Assembly (NCBI GenBank): GCA_039586035.1
Contig: JBDHLD010000020.1
Location: 1-64,000 of the forward strand
From: JBDHHQ01 sp039586035
GTDB taxonomy: Bacteria > Gemmatimonadota > Gemmatimonadetes > Longimicrobiales > Gaopeijiaceae
Length of the DNA: 64,000 nucleotides
Reading direction: 5' to 3'
How positions within the stretch are numbered: the stretch's first letter is position 1; each line of letters opens with the position of its first letter. The notes beneath the pieces were generated by a model. That model had not been told where the DNA came from, did not search any database, and was given only the letters and a program-made list of their open reading frames with translations. This document shows, one piece after another, positions 1-10,196 of the stretch. Position numbers and translations under genes: made by a program.

Positions 1-1
1 C

Positions 2-475
2 ATGACCTACCTTGGCCAGGAGGGCCAGGAGGGGAAGGAGCGGCGTCGATGGTTCAGGAACCTGGGCTCGGACCAGATCATCGTGAGCTACTCGTTCAAC
101 TTCAAACGTGACGGGAAGCTCAACGCGCGGGTGGATCTGGCCAATCGATTGAACAAGGCGCTCTTCGAGCGCTTGAGTCGGCTCCGGCCAAGCAACGACC
201 CGCTCCCCGGGCTCTTCGTGACGTCTTCAGCCTTCGATCCAGCCACGTACGGCCGGGAGACGGTGGGCCTGTACAAGCGCCGGCTCGGTCTGGACGACGA
301 CGGCAAGACGCCGGTAGACTTTCTGATCTCCACCAACATGGACCCGTGGCTCACGGATACCGAGACCGGTAACATCATCCCGACCCTCATCGATGAGCTC
401 CGGGACGTCGTGCTTGCCGAGGTGAAGCGACTCCTGGTCGAGCTAGACCAGGAGGACGCCGATCAGCGGAGCTGA
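2..475 (+). CDS. Hypothetical protein, possibly 5'-truncated by window edge
   Basis: I do not recognise this protein. An ATG lies at base 2, so it is unclear whether this is the true start or an internal methionine of a longer gene entering from outside. The 157 residues are soluble-looking, with no signal peptide or membrane segment. A charged helical C-terminus (about residues 125-157) follows a central region containing a GLYKRRLGLD segment. No catalytic motif is evident. The stop lies 34 bases before the cyclase-like gene at 510, on the same strand, so the two are probably co-transcribed. Functional linkage is inferred only from that spacing. Confidence 0.6.
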   Translation: MTYLGQEGQEGKERRRWFRNLGSDQIIVSYSFNFKRDGKLNARVDLANRLNKALFERLSRLRPSNDPLPGLFVTSSAFDPATYGRETVGLYKRRLGLDDDGKTPVDFLISTNMDPWLTDTETGNIIPTLIDELRDVVLAEVKRLLVELDQEDADQRS

Positions 476-509
476 CCCGCCAACCGATTCAACCACCAGA
501 GGAAGATCC

Positions 510-1424
510 ATGTCGATGCCAGGTCCCCGGATCGGAGCCGCCACGGGGTGGCAGCAGTTCGCAGCGGACGAGCGCGCCAAGGGCGCCGAGACCAACCAGC
601 TCTGGCACCAGATCCTGGCCGAAGGGCTGCCCTTCCTTTTGGAGCGTCAGGCCGAGAACGAGGCCCTGGGTTCCAACGACGCGTGCGTGTATTGCTATCG
701 GCCATTCGGCCCGAACCTGGGTCGGAATCGCCTGAATCGTTATTACTGCGACGACTGCGACACCTTCATTCGCACCATGCCGGGCCAGGCCGAGCTGGTC
801 TTGCCGACGCTGGTGGTGGACATCCGCAATTCCACCGGCATCGAGCAGAGCCTGGGTGCCGACTGGGTAAGGGCGATCCGACGATTCCGGCGGGACGTGG
901 GCCGGACGGTCCAGCGACACTACGGATTCGTCATGAATACGGCCGGCGATTCCCTGATGGCCGTATTCCCACCCGGATTTCTGCCTCCCTCGGAGCGGGG
1001 CCGAACCAACGCCGCCGCCGAGGCCATCGCGGCAGCGGAGACCTTGGCCGCCCGGTCTCCCACCGAGTACGTGGACGGGAGGCTGCCGTACGGGACGGCC
1101 GTCCACGCTACGGACATGATGCTGTTCTCGGTTCGGGGCGACGAGGAAGATGACTTCTTCTTCGATGACGACGACGACGATGGTGCCTGGATGGCGTCGC
1201 CGACGGAAGTGAGCGGCCCGGTGTCCATCGACATGGCCGGAGAGGCCATCGTCGTAGCCTGTGTGCTCTCTGACGCCGCCGCCGCCGGCGAGGCCCTGAT
1301 CACCGAGGCTGCTGACCGGGAGGCTGGGAAGGACGTGTCCGAGTTCGTGTACGAGGACAAGGCCACCAAGGCTGCGCCCGTGCGGATCCGTCACCTGCGT
1401 GCGGAGCAGTCAGGGTCCGACTGA
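510..1424 (+). CDS. Zinc-ribbon class III nucleotide cyclase-like protein, degenerate active site
   Basis: A 304-residue soluble protein. A CxxC...CxxC zinc ribbon (C59, C62, C80, C83) precedes a class III adenylate/guanylate cyclase-like domain. The first metal-binding Asp is in VVDIRNSTG (D104) and the second in NTAGDSLMAVF (D147), as in active cyclases. In the segment corresponding to the family's GDAVNLAARL, this protein reads GEAIVVACVL, so the Asn and Arg that stabilise the transition state appear to be replaced by Val. An acidic stretch of about 13 Asp/Glu/Phe residues (near 191-204) sits just before it. It may therefore be a sensor or weak enzyme rather than a standard cyclase. The start is supported by a GAGGAAG ribosome site. 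It follows an unknown gene by 34 bases and converges on the AroM-like gene with a 6-base gap. Confidence 0.8.
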   Translation: MSMPGPRIGAATGWQQFAADERAKGAETNQLWHQILAEGLPFLLERQAENEALGSNDACVYCYRPFGPNLGRNRLNRYYCDDCDTFIRTMPGQAELVLPTLVVDIRNSTGIEQSLGADWVRAIRRFRRDVGRTVQRHYGFVMNTAGDSLMAVFPPGFLPPSERGRTNAAAEAIAAAETLAARSPTEYVDGRLPYGTAVHATDMMLFSVRGDEEDDFFFDDDDDDGAWMASPTEVSGPVSIDMAGEAIVVACVLSDAAAAGEALITEAADREAGKDVSEFVYEDKATKAAPVRIRHLRAEQSGSD

Positions 1425-1430
1425 CCTGCT

Positions 1431-2093
1431 TCAGGCGCTCGCGAGAATTCTCGCCATCTCGGCCACGGCCAGCCGGCCGAGGTCCAACACGGGGAGATCG
1501 CCCGCGGCTCGCAGGGCTTCCAGCGGTTCGGCCGGGAATCCGACGTAGTCGATGAGCATTGCGTCGCCCCCGGTCTCGCGCAGGAGCTCCAGGGCGCGCT
1601 CCACCGAATGCTCGTCTGCCTTCCCGAGCAGGTGCGTCCGGCATGTGAAGCCGGCTGTATGCCACTTCTCCGAAGCCGGAGCGGTCTGCGCCTGGAACGG
1701 TACCATGACGTCCAGCGACGCGCAGGATCGGTCCCGCAGCGCACGCACGCCCGCTTCGAAGGGACGGACGAGTGGGCGCTCGGCGCTCAGGTGTGGAAAG
1801 GGACCGGCACAGAGGACCAGATGCGCCACCACGTACGGATCGAGCGCTGTGATCGCGCTCTGGAGCCGAGGCTCCAAGAACGGCGCACCCAGCACGACCC
1901 GCGTGCCGTCGCGCATCCGGGTCTCCAACGGGTACCCGTCGCCTTCAAACACCGGTAGATCTTCGATGCCAAGCCCGTCGAGCACTCCGCGTACCTCGAG
2001 ATGCGCCAGACCTTGGAGCTCGGGAAGAGTCTCGAGCAAGTCGGCCCTCGGCGTCTGGCCGATCGTGTAGATCCCGACGACGTGGGGGCTCAT
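1431..2093 (-). CDS. AroM-like protein
   Basis: A 220-residue protein resembling the AroM family. The N-terminal VGIYTIGQTPRADL segment (residues 6-19) matches the characteristic IGQTPR signature, and the alpha/beta pattern and length fit the family. AroM is named for its position near the shikimate kinase gene in enterobacteria, but its biochemical role is not established. No signal peptide or membrane segment is visible, so it is presumably cytoplasmic. It lies 64 bases downstream of thiC on the same strand and could be read from the same transcript. No shikimate gene is nearby, so a role in aromatic biosynthesis is not supported by context here. Confidence 0.75.
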   Translation of the reverse strand: MSPHVVGIYTIGQTPRADLLETLPELQGLAHLEVRGVLDGLGIEDLPVFEGDGYPLETRMRDGTRVVLGAPFLEPRLQSAITALDPYVVAHLVLCAGPFPHLSAERPLVRPFEAGVRALRDRSCASLDVMVPFQAQTAPASEKWHTAGFTCRTHLLGKADEHSVERALELLRETGGDAMLIDYVGFPAEPLEALRAAGDLPVLDLGRLAVAEMARILASA

Positions 2094-2157
2094 CGCTCCT
2101 ATCGGCTTCTGCCCTCCGGGTTGCTTGCGGGGCTTCGATGCGCCTGCATCCGCCCCC

Positions 2158-4068
<1,911 letters not shown>

Positions 4069-4179
4069 GACTTCGCTCCGTGGCGAGCTGGATGGATCGC
4101 ATTCTGGCGAAGGTCGAACCTGACCACGGAGAGCGGGCCGGACCGCGAGAGCGCGGCCGGTTCGGCGCAGGAGAGGCAG

Positions 4180-4292
4180 GAAGCTTCCCTCCGCCGGCGC
4201 TAACCGGATCAGGTTCCAAGGGTGTTTCTCAGCTCCGCGGGCCGCCGGGCCCACATTGGCCCGAAAGTGGTCCGTGAAGCACCCCTAGCTTC
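4180..4292 (-). promoter_or_regulatory. TPP riboswitch (THI element) upstream of thiC
   Basis: Read on the minus strand, this stretch carries the conserved thi-box core. CTGAGA is followed by ACCCTTGGAACCTGATC, GGTTA and GCGGAGGGAAGC, with GGGGTGC near the 5' side. The ends GAAGC (plus-strand 4288-4292) and GCTTC (plus-strand 4180-4184) pair as the P1 stem. It sits between the likely transcription start and the thiC ATG, so thiamine pyrophosphate binding should reduce thiC expression. Confidence 0.95.
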
Positions 4293-4444
4293 GCACCCGG
4301 AAGCTACCGGGAGACGGCCGGGCGGTCAAAGTTTCGGCGGGCCGGGACCGCCCTCTCGCCTGGAGTGGTTCAACCATCCAACCCGAGACGCTCGCGCCTT
4401 CCTTACCGATGCCAACCATCTCACCCAGAACGGTATCCAACCTC

Positions 4445-4473
4445 TTGCAGGCATAGTATGTGGGGCATACTAT
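4445..4473 (+). promoter_or_regulatory. Candidate sigma70-type promoter for padR-permease operon
   Basis: TTGCAG (4445-4450) and TACTAT (4468-4473) are separated by exactly 17 bases in an AT-rich island within GC-rich sequence. The -10 hexamer lies inside the right arm of the palindrome at 4452-4474, so a bound repressor would block RNA polymerase. This is assigned by eye; no start-site data exist. Confidence 0.6.
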
Positions 4474-4474
4474 G
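4452..4474. promoter_or_regulatory. Palindromic operator candidate (PadR autoregulation)
   Basis: A perfect 9-base inverted repeat, CATAGTATG-TGGGG-CATACTATG. It overlaps the spacer and -10 box of the promoter just upstream of the PadR gene. PadR-family repressors bind AT-rich dyads of the ATGT...ACAT type, often in their own promoters. Binding by the adjacent PadR protein is inference. Confidence 0.7.
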
Positions 4475-4559
4475 TGATACCAAGTATAGAGACTGACGAC
4501 GCCTTCCTGGGTCTCGCAGGTGGAACCGCGAAGCCCAAGGACCCGAGGAGACCAGCTTC

Positions 4560-4904
4560 ATGACGCTGGAACGGGAATGGATGCGCGGTGCCGCGCCGCT
4601 GGCCGTGCTCACGCTGCTGGAGCGGGGCGAGATGTACGGCTACGAGCTGGTGGAAGCGCTCGAGCGCGATTCCGGTGGGATCCTGGCCATGGGTCAGTCA
4701 ACGGTCTACCCGCTCCTCTACAACCTCGAGGGTCGCGGCCAGGTGGAAGCGGTATGGCGGAAGGCACCGTCAGGTCGTCGCCGCAAGTACTACCGCATCA
4801 CGCCGAAGGGGAAGGCGTGGCTGGCGCGGCAGCGGGACCAGTGGGACCGACTGGTCGAAGCGCTGGGCCGACTGGGGGCCGGCGGCGCGGAGGTGGCGAC
4901 GTGA
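4560..4904 (+). CDS. PadR family transcriptional regulator
   Basis: A 114-residue winged-helix regulator of the short PadR type. The N-terminal half has the family pattern around LAVLTLLERGEMYGYELVEAL, followed by QSTVYPLLYNLEGRGQVEA (recognition helix) and the RRKYYRITPKGKAWL wing. The last third is a helical dimerisation segment. It starts at ATG 4560 after a GAGGAG ribosome site. Its stop codon overlaps the GTG start of the downstream permease (GTGA), so the two are translationally coupled. This PadR-permease pairing is typical of Acidobacteriota and Gemmatimonadota. The dyad at 4452-4474 suggests it represses its own operon. The ligand is unknown. Confidence 0.95.
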   Translation: MTLEREWMRGAAPLAVLTLLERGEMYGYELVEALERDSGGILAMGQSTVYPLLYNLEGRGQVEAVWRKAPSGRRRKYYRITPKGKAWLARQRDQWDRLVEALGRLGAGGAEVAT

Positions 4905-7630
4905 CGACGCCCAGGGAGGGCACTCCCCTTCCAGCGCGGATCGAAGAGCTCATCGCGGAGGTCCTGGGCACCGCCGCCCTCCGCTTCGTCGAAGGACGCC
5001 ACGACGTGGAGCGGGAGCTACGGGCCCACTTCGAGGACGGCCTCCGCTCCGGCAGCTCGACCGAAGAGCTGGTCGCCCGATTCGGGGACCCCGCCGAGGC
5101 AGGCCGGCGCATTGCCCGGACCATGCCGCGGGCGGCCAAGAGAACACGTGGAGAGGTGAGGAGGTGGTGGATGTCGCCCAGAGAGTGGTGGACGGAAACG
5201 CGGCGGGCGGCGCGGCGTCTGGGGCGGGCCCGGGGATTCGCCGCGCTGGTGGTGTCGACGCTGGCGCTGGGCGTCGGCGCGAACACCGCCATCTTCACCG
5301 TGATCAGCGCGGTGTTGCTTGACGACCTTCCGTATGCCCAGCCGGACCGGCTCGTGCGGGTGTACGAGGGCCACGAGGAGTATCCCACGCGTGCTCAGTT
5401 CCTCCGTGCTCCGGTCGTGGCCGAGTACAGGACGTGGGATGAGGTGTTCGAGGGGTTCGGCGCCCTCTACACCTACCGGGAGGTGGGGGCGGATCTCACG
5501 GACGGCTCCAGTCCCCAGCGGATCAACGTCGTCCGGGTCTCGTCCGGGTACTTCGAGACCCTTGGGGCGGCCCCCGCCCTCGGCCGCACGTTTACCGAGG
5601 ACGAGAGCTTCGGCCCCGGGGAGGCCACCTCCACCACGGCCCGCATCAGCGACGTGGCCATCCTCTCCCACGGACTCTGGGTGGACCGGTACGGCGCCGA
5701 CCCAGACCTGGTGGGCAACACGATCCACCTGGACGGCACCGCCTTCGAGGTCGTGGGCGTCATGCCCGAGGGTTTCAACAATCCCTTTGGTTCCGAGGCC
5801 CACGTCTGGGTGCCCCAGGACCTTCGTTCCGGCGGCAGCAACGGCTACGGGAACTACTATCTGTCCGCCGTCGCGCGGTTGAGAGATGGGCTGACCGTCG
5901 AGGCGGCCCAGGAGCGCGTGAGGACCCTGTCCAGGGGCTACGCCGAGGCCCAACCGGACGTCGAGGGCGCGTTCCCGCGTCTCATCCCGCTCCAAGCGGA
6001 CGTCGTGGGCTCCACGCGCAGGTCCATGATCCTCATCCTCGCGGGGGCCGCCGCCCTGGTGCTTCTAACCGCCTGCGTGAACGTCGCCAATCTGCTCTTC
6101 GCGCGGGGCTTGACCCAGGACCGCGACCTGGCCCTGCGCTCTGCGTTGGGGTCAGGCCGTGGACGTCTCCTGGCGGGGATCCTGACGGAGAACGGAATTC
6201 TAGCCGCGGCAGGAGGCATCGTCGGTCTTGTGCTGGGGTCTGCGGGAGTCAAGCTCCTGGTGTACATGGCTCCGGATGCGCTGCCGGCCATCGCCACATT
6301 GGAGACGGACGGACGCGTGTTCCTGTTCGGTCTCACCGTCACGGTGGCGGCCCTTCTGGCTTTTGGCCTGACCCCCGCCTTGAGACTCTCGAGGGTCGCG
6401 CCCGCCGAGGTGCTACGCTCCGGTGACCGTTCGTCGACCCGGGGCAAGGCCATCCGCCGCGTTCGAGATGGCCTGATCGTGGTGCAGATCGCCGCCGCAC
6501 TGGTCCTCGTGGCAGGCGCCGTGCTCCTGGCGCGCAGCTTCCAGACGCTCCTCGACCAACCCCTCGGGGTTGAGGCGGAAGGCGTTTTGACCTACGAAGT
6601 CCACTTGCCCGAAGCCCGGTATCCTGACGGGGACGCCCGCCACGCCTTCCACGTGCAGCTGCAGGACCGGGTCGCCGGCCTACCCGGGGTGGAGACGGTG
6701 GGCGCTACTTCGTGGCTCCCCGTGAGCGGCCGGTACCACAGCTGGATGTTCTACTGGGACCCGGAGAACCCGGACGGCTCCAACGACGAGGCGTGGTATG
6801 ACACGGACGTGCGCGTCATCGCCGGCGACTACTTCGGCAGCATGGGCATCGAGCTCCTGACAGGGATCGACCCCGTCGACGCGGATCTCGCCGCTGAGCC
6901 CATGGTCTGGGTGAACCGGGCCGCAGTAGAGGAGGTCTTCGGCGGACGGGACGGAGTGGGCCAGCGGATTTGGGTGGCCGACGCGATGCGACGGGTGATG
7001 GGCATCGTAGAAGACATCGCCCACGGCGCACGGGGTGAAACGTCGCGGAAGGCCTACGTACCACACGCCCAGTTCGCGGGAGACCGGAACTGGGCCCTCA
7101 TCCAGACGGTGAAGGCTCAGGGTGACCTGGCGGCGCTGCGGGAGGCGGTCCGGTCGGAGATCCGGGCGCTCGACGCGCAGCTCGTACTGTTCCGGCCCAT
7201 GCCGTTCGACGAAGTCCTTCGGCGAGTTCGTATCCAGGACCGGTTCGCCGTCATGCTCATGGGGGCGTTCGCGTTCCTCGCGCTCGTGCTATCGGTGGTG
7301 GGCACCTACGGTGTCCTGGCCGCGAGCGTGGCCGGCCGGACCCGTGAGTTCGGCATCCGCATGGCTCTAGGGGCAGACAGGGAGAGCATCCGCGGCATGG
7401 TGCTGAGGTACGCGTGGCGCCTCACCGTGCCGGGCGTGGCCCTGGGCGTTCTGGCGGCGTGGGTGGCGAGTCGGTGGATCGAGGCCCTGCTCTTCGGCGT
7501 CGAGGCGGGGGATCCCTTGACCTACGCCGGGGCAGTGACGGTCTTCCTGATCGTGGGGCTGGTGGCGGGGTGGCTTCCGGCGCGGCGAGCCACCCGGGTG
7601 GACACCGTGGAGGCTTTGGCGGCCGAGTAG
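4901..7630 (+). CDS. ADOP-type ABC transporter permease (MacB/FtsX family)
   Basis: A 909-residue inner-membrane protein starting at GTG 4901, which overlaps the PadR stop. Residues 1-75 form a helical prefix domain seen in permeases co-transcribed with PadR. The first membrane helix is at about 112-140 (ALGVGANTAIFTVISAVLL). A MacB-like periplasmic core follows (about 145-365). Then come the first FtsX cluster of three helices (about 375-510) and, after a second periplasmic domain, a C-terminal FtsX cluster (about 780-905, with TREFGIRMALGA). This duplicated layout defines acidobacterial duplicated orphan permeases, which lack an adjacent ATPase; none is present here. They are thought to act in export or mechanotransmission, but the substrate is unknown. 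Confidence 0.93.
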   Translation: MTTPREGTPLPARIEELIAEVLGTAALRFVEGRHDVERELRAHFEDGLRSGSSTEELVARFGDPAEAGRRIARTMPRAAKRTRGEVRRWWMSPREWWTETRRAARRLGRARGFAALVVSTLALGVGANTAIFTVISAVLLDDLPYAQPDRLVRVYEGHEEYPTRAQFLRAPVVAEYRTWDEVFEGFGALYTYREVGADLTDGSSPQRINVVRVSSGYFETLGAAPALGRTFTEDESFGPGEATSTTARISDVAILSHGLWVDRYGADPDLVGNTIHLDGTAFEVVGVMPEGFNNPFGSEAHVWVPQDLRSGGSNGYGNYYLSAVARLRDGLTVEAAQERVRTLSRGYAEAQPDVEGAFPRLIPLQADVVGSTRRSMILILAGAAALVLLTACVNVANLLFARGLTQDRDLALRSALGSGRGRLLAGILTENGILAAAGGIVGLVLGSAGVKLLVYMAPDALPAIATLETDGRVFLFGLTVTVAALLAFGLTPALRLSRVAPAEVLRSGDRSSTRGKAIRRVRDGLIVVQIAAALVLVAGAVLLARSFQTLLDQPLGVEAEGVLTYEVHLPEARYPDGDARHAFHVQLQDRVAGLPGVETVGATSWLPVSGRYHSWMFYWDPENPDGSNDEAWYDTDVRVIAGDYFGSMGIELLTGIDPVDADLAAEPMVWVNRAAVEEVFGGRDGVGQRIWVADAMRRVMGIVEDIAHGARGETSRKAYVPHAQFAGDRNWALIQTVKAQGDLAALREAVRSEIRALDAQLVLFRPMPFDEVLRRVRIQDRFAVMLMGAFAFLALVLSVVGTYGVLAASVAGRTREFGIRMALGADRESIRGMVLRYAWRLTVPGVALGVLAAWVASRWIEALLFGVEAGDPLTYAGAVTVFLIVGLVAGWLPARRATRVDTVEALAAE

Positions 7631-7704
7631 GCTTCATCCGCCGGGTTGCGACGGCTCGAGCGTCCGGTCAAGCTGAGCTGGACGCTCACCTCTCCGCCTT
7701 GCTC

Positions 7705-9894
7705 ATGCGACTCACGGTCCTCATCGCCACGCTTGCATCCATCGCCGGCCCGCTGGGCGCCCAGTCCACTGTGCGGTTTCGGCCGGGCATGATCATCACC
7801 GAATCCGTGCGGATCGAGCCCGGCACGTTCCGTGCGCCTGCGCCTGCCTCGCTCGATTCGGCGCTGATCGTCGTACAGGGCGACGGAGTCCACGTCGATC
7901 TCACTGGCGTCACCCTCGAGGGCACGTCGTCGTGGGCGGACCCTGACGCCGCGGTTGGCGTGGCGATCCGGATCGACGGCGGGCGTGACGTGACGGTCCG
8001 CGGCGGGGCGATCCGCGGATACCGGTTTGCCGTCCTCGCTCGTGGCACGCGCAACTTGAGCATCCTCGACAGCGACCTGAGCTACAGCTGGAAGCCACGG
8101 CTCTTCAGCCTGGTGAGCCACGAAAGCATCGTGGACTGGCTCTCCTACCACCACAATGACGACGGTGAGTGGATGCGGTACGGCGCCGCCATCTACCTCG
8201 AGGACGTTCGCGGCGGCGAGATCCGCGGCAACCGAGCCGTCCAGGGCGGGAACGGCCTGCTCATGACCGGCACGGACTCGGTCACCGTCCGGGACAACGA
8301 GTTCACCTACAACTCCGGCCTCGGCATCGGGCTCTACCGGTCGAGCCATAACGTCATCGTCGGGAATCGCCTGGACTACAACGTTCGCGGCTACAGTCAC
8401 GGCGCCTATCAGCGGGGCCAGGACTCGGCTGGCCTCCTCCTCTACGCCCAGAGCTCTCACAACGTCGTGGCCTACAACTCGGCGACCCACTCGGGGGACG
8501 GCCTTTTCCTGTGGGCCGGGCAGCGCACCATGGACACGGGCGAGGGTGGCGCCAACGACAACCTGATCTTCTACAACGACTTCAGCTTCGCGCCGACGAA
8601 CGGGATCGAGGTGACGTTCAGCCGGAACCGATTGATCGGCAACGTGGTCGAGGGCAGCCGCTACGGCGTCTGGGGCGGATACTCCTGGGAGACCGAGATC
8701 CGCGGCAACTGCTTCGCCGACAACGAGTTCGGAGTTGCCATCGAGCACGGCCAGGACAACGAGATTGTGGGCAATCGCTTCGACGGGGACTCGCTCGTGA
8801 TCTCGCTGTGGTCCCGCGAGTCCGAGCCGGCCGATTGGGGCTACCCGCAGCACCGGGACACCCGGAGCCGGGATCACCGGGTGTCGGATAACGTCATGGC
8901 GGGCAACGCCGCGCTATGGCGGCTGGATCGCACCATGCGGTACGACACCGTGGGCAACACGGTGCTGTCCGCAGTGCCCGACCGTCCGTGTCGGCCGCAC
9001 GAGCTTCTTGGTGCCGCGTTCGACTCGATCGCGACGATGCTCAGGGGCTCGGCCTTCGACTCCGTCGCCGCAACGCCCCCAGGGATTCAGGCCGACATCC
9101 CCACCTCGCCTGAGGCACGCTCTCCTCGCTCCGCCATCGTGGTCGACGAGTGGGGTCCGTACGACGGCTCGTCGCCCAAGCTGTGGCCGGTAGATACGGC
9201 CCAGGCTCCCGCGCGCCTGATGGTCCTCGGACCTCCCGGCCGGTGGCGCGTCACCAGCCAATTCGGCGTGGATGCCCTGTCCAACCGTGAGGGCGAGGTG
9301 GGCGACACCCTGGTCGTGACGCCGACGGCGTCGATGGCTCACGACTGGCGGGTGGAGCTCGAGTACGTGGGTGCGAGGACGGTGTCTCCACGGGGACAGC
9401 GCCTCGAGGCCGGCGTCCCCGTGCCCTTCTCCTTCACGCGCTTCGATCCGCCCATGGACTGGACGGTGCGCTTCTTCACCTGGGCCGACAGCGCCGGGGA
9501 CCCCACCGAGCATCCCGGCGGCTTCGCGGCCATGATGGAGGGTCCAGCGTCTTTCACCCGGCAGGAGGCGCGCCTGGCTTACGTCTGGTACCGGCCGGTC
9601 ATCACCGAGCTACCGGAGGGAAGGTGGGCGCTGGAAGCGACCACCTCGGTGACGCTGCCGCCCGGCGAATACTCGCTGCGCGCCATCAGCGACGACGGCG
9701 TGCGCGTCTGGGTGGATGGGGAGTTGGCGGTCGACCACTGGGAAGCTCACGGCTCGGCGGTGGACTACGCGCCTCTCACCGGCGGCCGCCACGACCTCAA
9801 AGTCAGGTACTACCAGATCGACGGCTGGGCCGAGATCCAGGTCGATGTCGTGCGCGGGTCGGGAAGGTCGCCGGGGTCGCCGGGACCCCACTGA
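7705..9894 (+). CDS. Secreted right-handed beta-helix protein with C-terminal PA14-like domain
   Basis: A 729-residue exported protein. I chose ATG 7705 because it gives a clean signal peptide (RLTVLIATLASIAGPLGAQ). Residues about 50-440 form a right-handed parallel beta-helix of the NosD/pectate-lyase type, with many repeats such as IRGNRAVQGGNGL, VRDNEFTYNSGLGIGLYRS and IVGNRFDGD. The C-terminal 110 residues look like PA14 (LPPGEYSLRAISDDGVRVWVDG), a fold that often binds glycans. The combination suggests binding or processing of an extracellular polysaccharide, but no catalytic residues can be assigned with confidence. It begins 74 bases after the permease and may be in the same operon. 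Confidence 0.85.
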   Translation: MRLTVLIATLASIAGPLGAQSTVRFRPGMIITESVRIEPGTFRAPAPASLDSALIVVQGDGVHVDLTGVTLEGTSSWADPDAAVGVAIRIDGGRDVTVRGGAIRGYRFAVLARGTRNLSILDSDLSYSWKPRLFSLVSHESIVDWLSYHHNDDGEWMRYGAAIYLEDVRGGEIRGNRAVQGGNGLLMTGTDSVTVRDNEFTYNSGLGIGLYRSSHNVIVGNRLDYNVRGYSHGAYQRGQDSAGLLLYAQSSHNVVAYNSATHSGDGLFLWAGQRTMDTGEGGANDNLIFYNDFSFAPTNGIEVTFSRNRLIGNVVEGSRYGVWGGYSWETEIRGNCFADNEFGVAIEHGQDNEIVGNRFDGDSLVISLWSRESEPADWGYPQHRDTRSRDHRVSDNVMAGNAALWRLDRTMRYDTVGNTVLSAVPDRPCRPHELLGAAFDSIATMLRGSAFDSVAATPPGIQADIPTSPEARSPRSAIVVDEWGPYDGSSPKLWPVDTAQAPARLMVLGPPGRWRVTSQFGVDALSNREGEVGDTLVVTPTASMAHDWRVELEYVGARTVSPRGQRLEAGVPVPFSFTRFDPPMDWTVRFFTWADSAGDPTEHPGGFAAMMEGPASFTRQEARLAYVWYRPVITELPEGRWALEATTSVTLPPGEYSLRAISDDGVRVWVDGELAVDHWEAHGSAVDYAPLTGGRHDLKVRYYQIDGWAEIQVDVVRGSGRSPGSPGPH

Positions 9895-9950
9895 CGCATC
9901 CGGTCTCCTCCGCGCCGGAGCCGGCCACGGAGTGACGGCAGCAGCGGGGG

Positions 9951-10178
9951 CTACCGCGAGCTCCCCTCTCCCGCCAACCGCTCGATCCGCTGCTGAACGG
10001 TCCGCATAGTCCCGTGGAGCTCCGGATGGGCCTGATCCCACACCTCGACGAAGCGGCTGCAGTGGTCGAGGGCCAGACCCTTTTGTCCCTGCTCCTCGTA
10101 GAGCTCGGCCAGGCGCAGCAGCACCATCGGCAGCTCGCCCACGTCGACAGCGCCGAAGCGGTTCCGGTTGTCGATCAA
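9951..10178 (-). pseudogene. TPR-like C-terminal fragment (gene relic or small TTG-start protein)
   Basis: This 75-codon frame reads VLLRLAELYEEQGQKGLALD and EVWDQAHPELHGTMRTVQQR. It resembles the last tetratricopeptide repeat found at the C-terminus of long TPR or Ser/Thr-kinase proteins in these phyla. The only start is a TTG without a clear ribosome site, 18 bases after the DsbA-like gene. The expected N-terminal hundreds of residues are absent. I read it as the tail of a deleted gene. A translated small protein coupled to the DsbA-like gene is possible. Confidence 0.45.
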
Positions 10179-10196
10179 ACGTGCCGAGTGGCTGGC

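Noticed and set aside
510..1424. Calling the cyclase-like pair a Pycsar defence system
   Set aside because: No TIR, transmembrane or other known Pycsar effector is visible beside it, and the Asn/Arg of the active site seem lost, so the label would go beyond the evidence.
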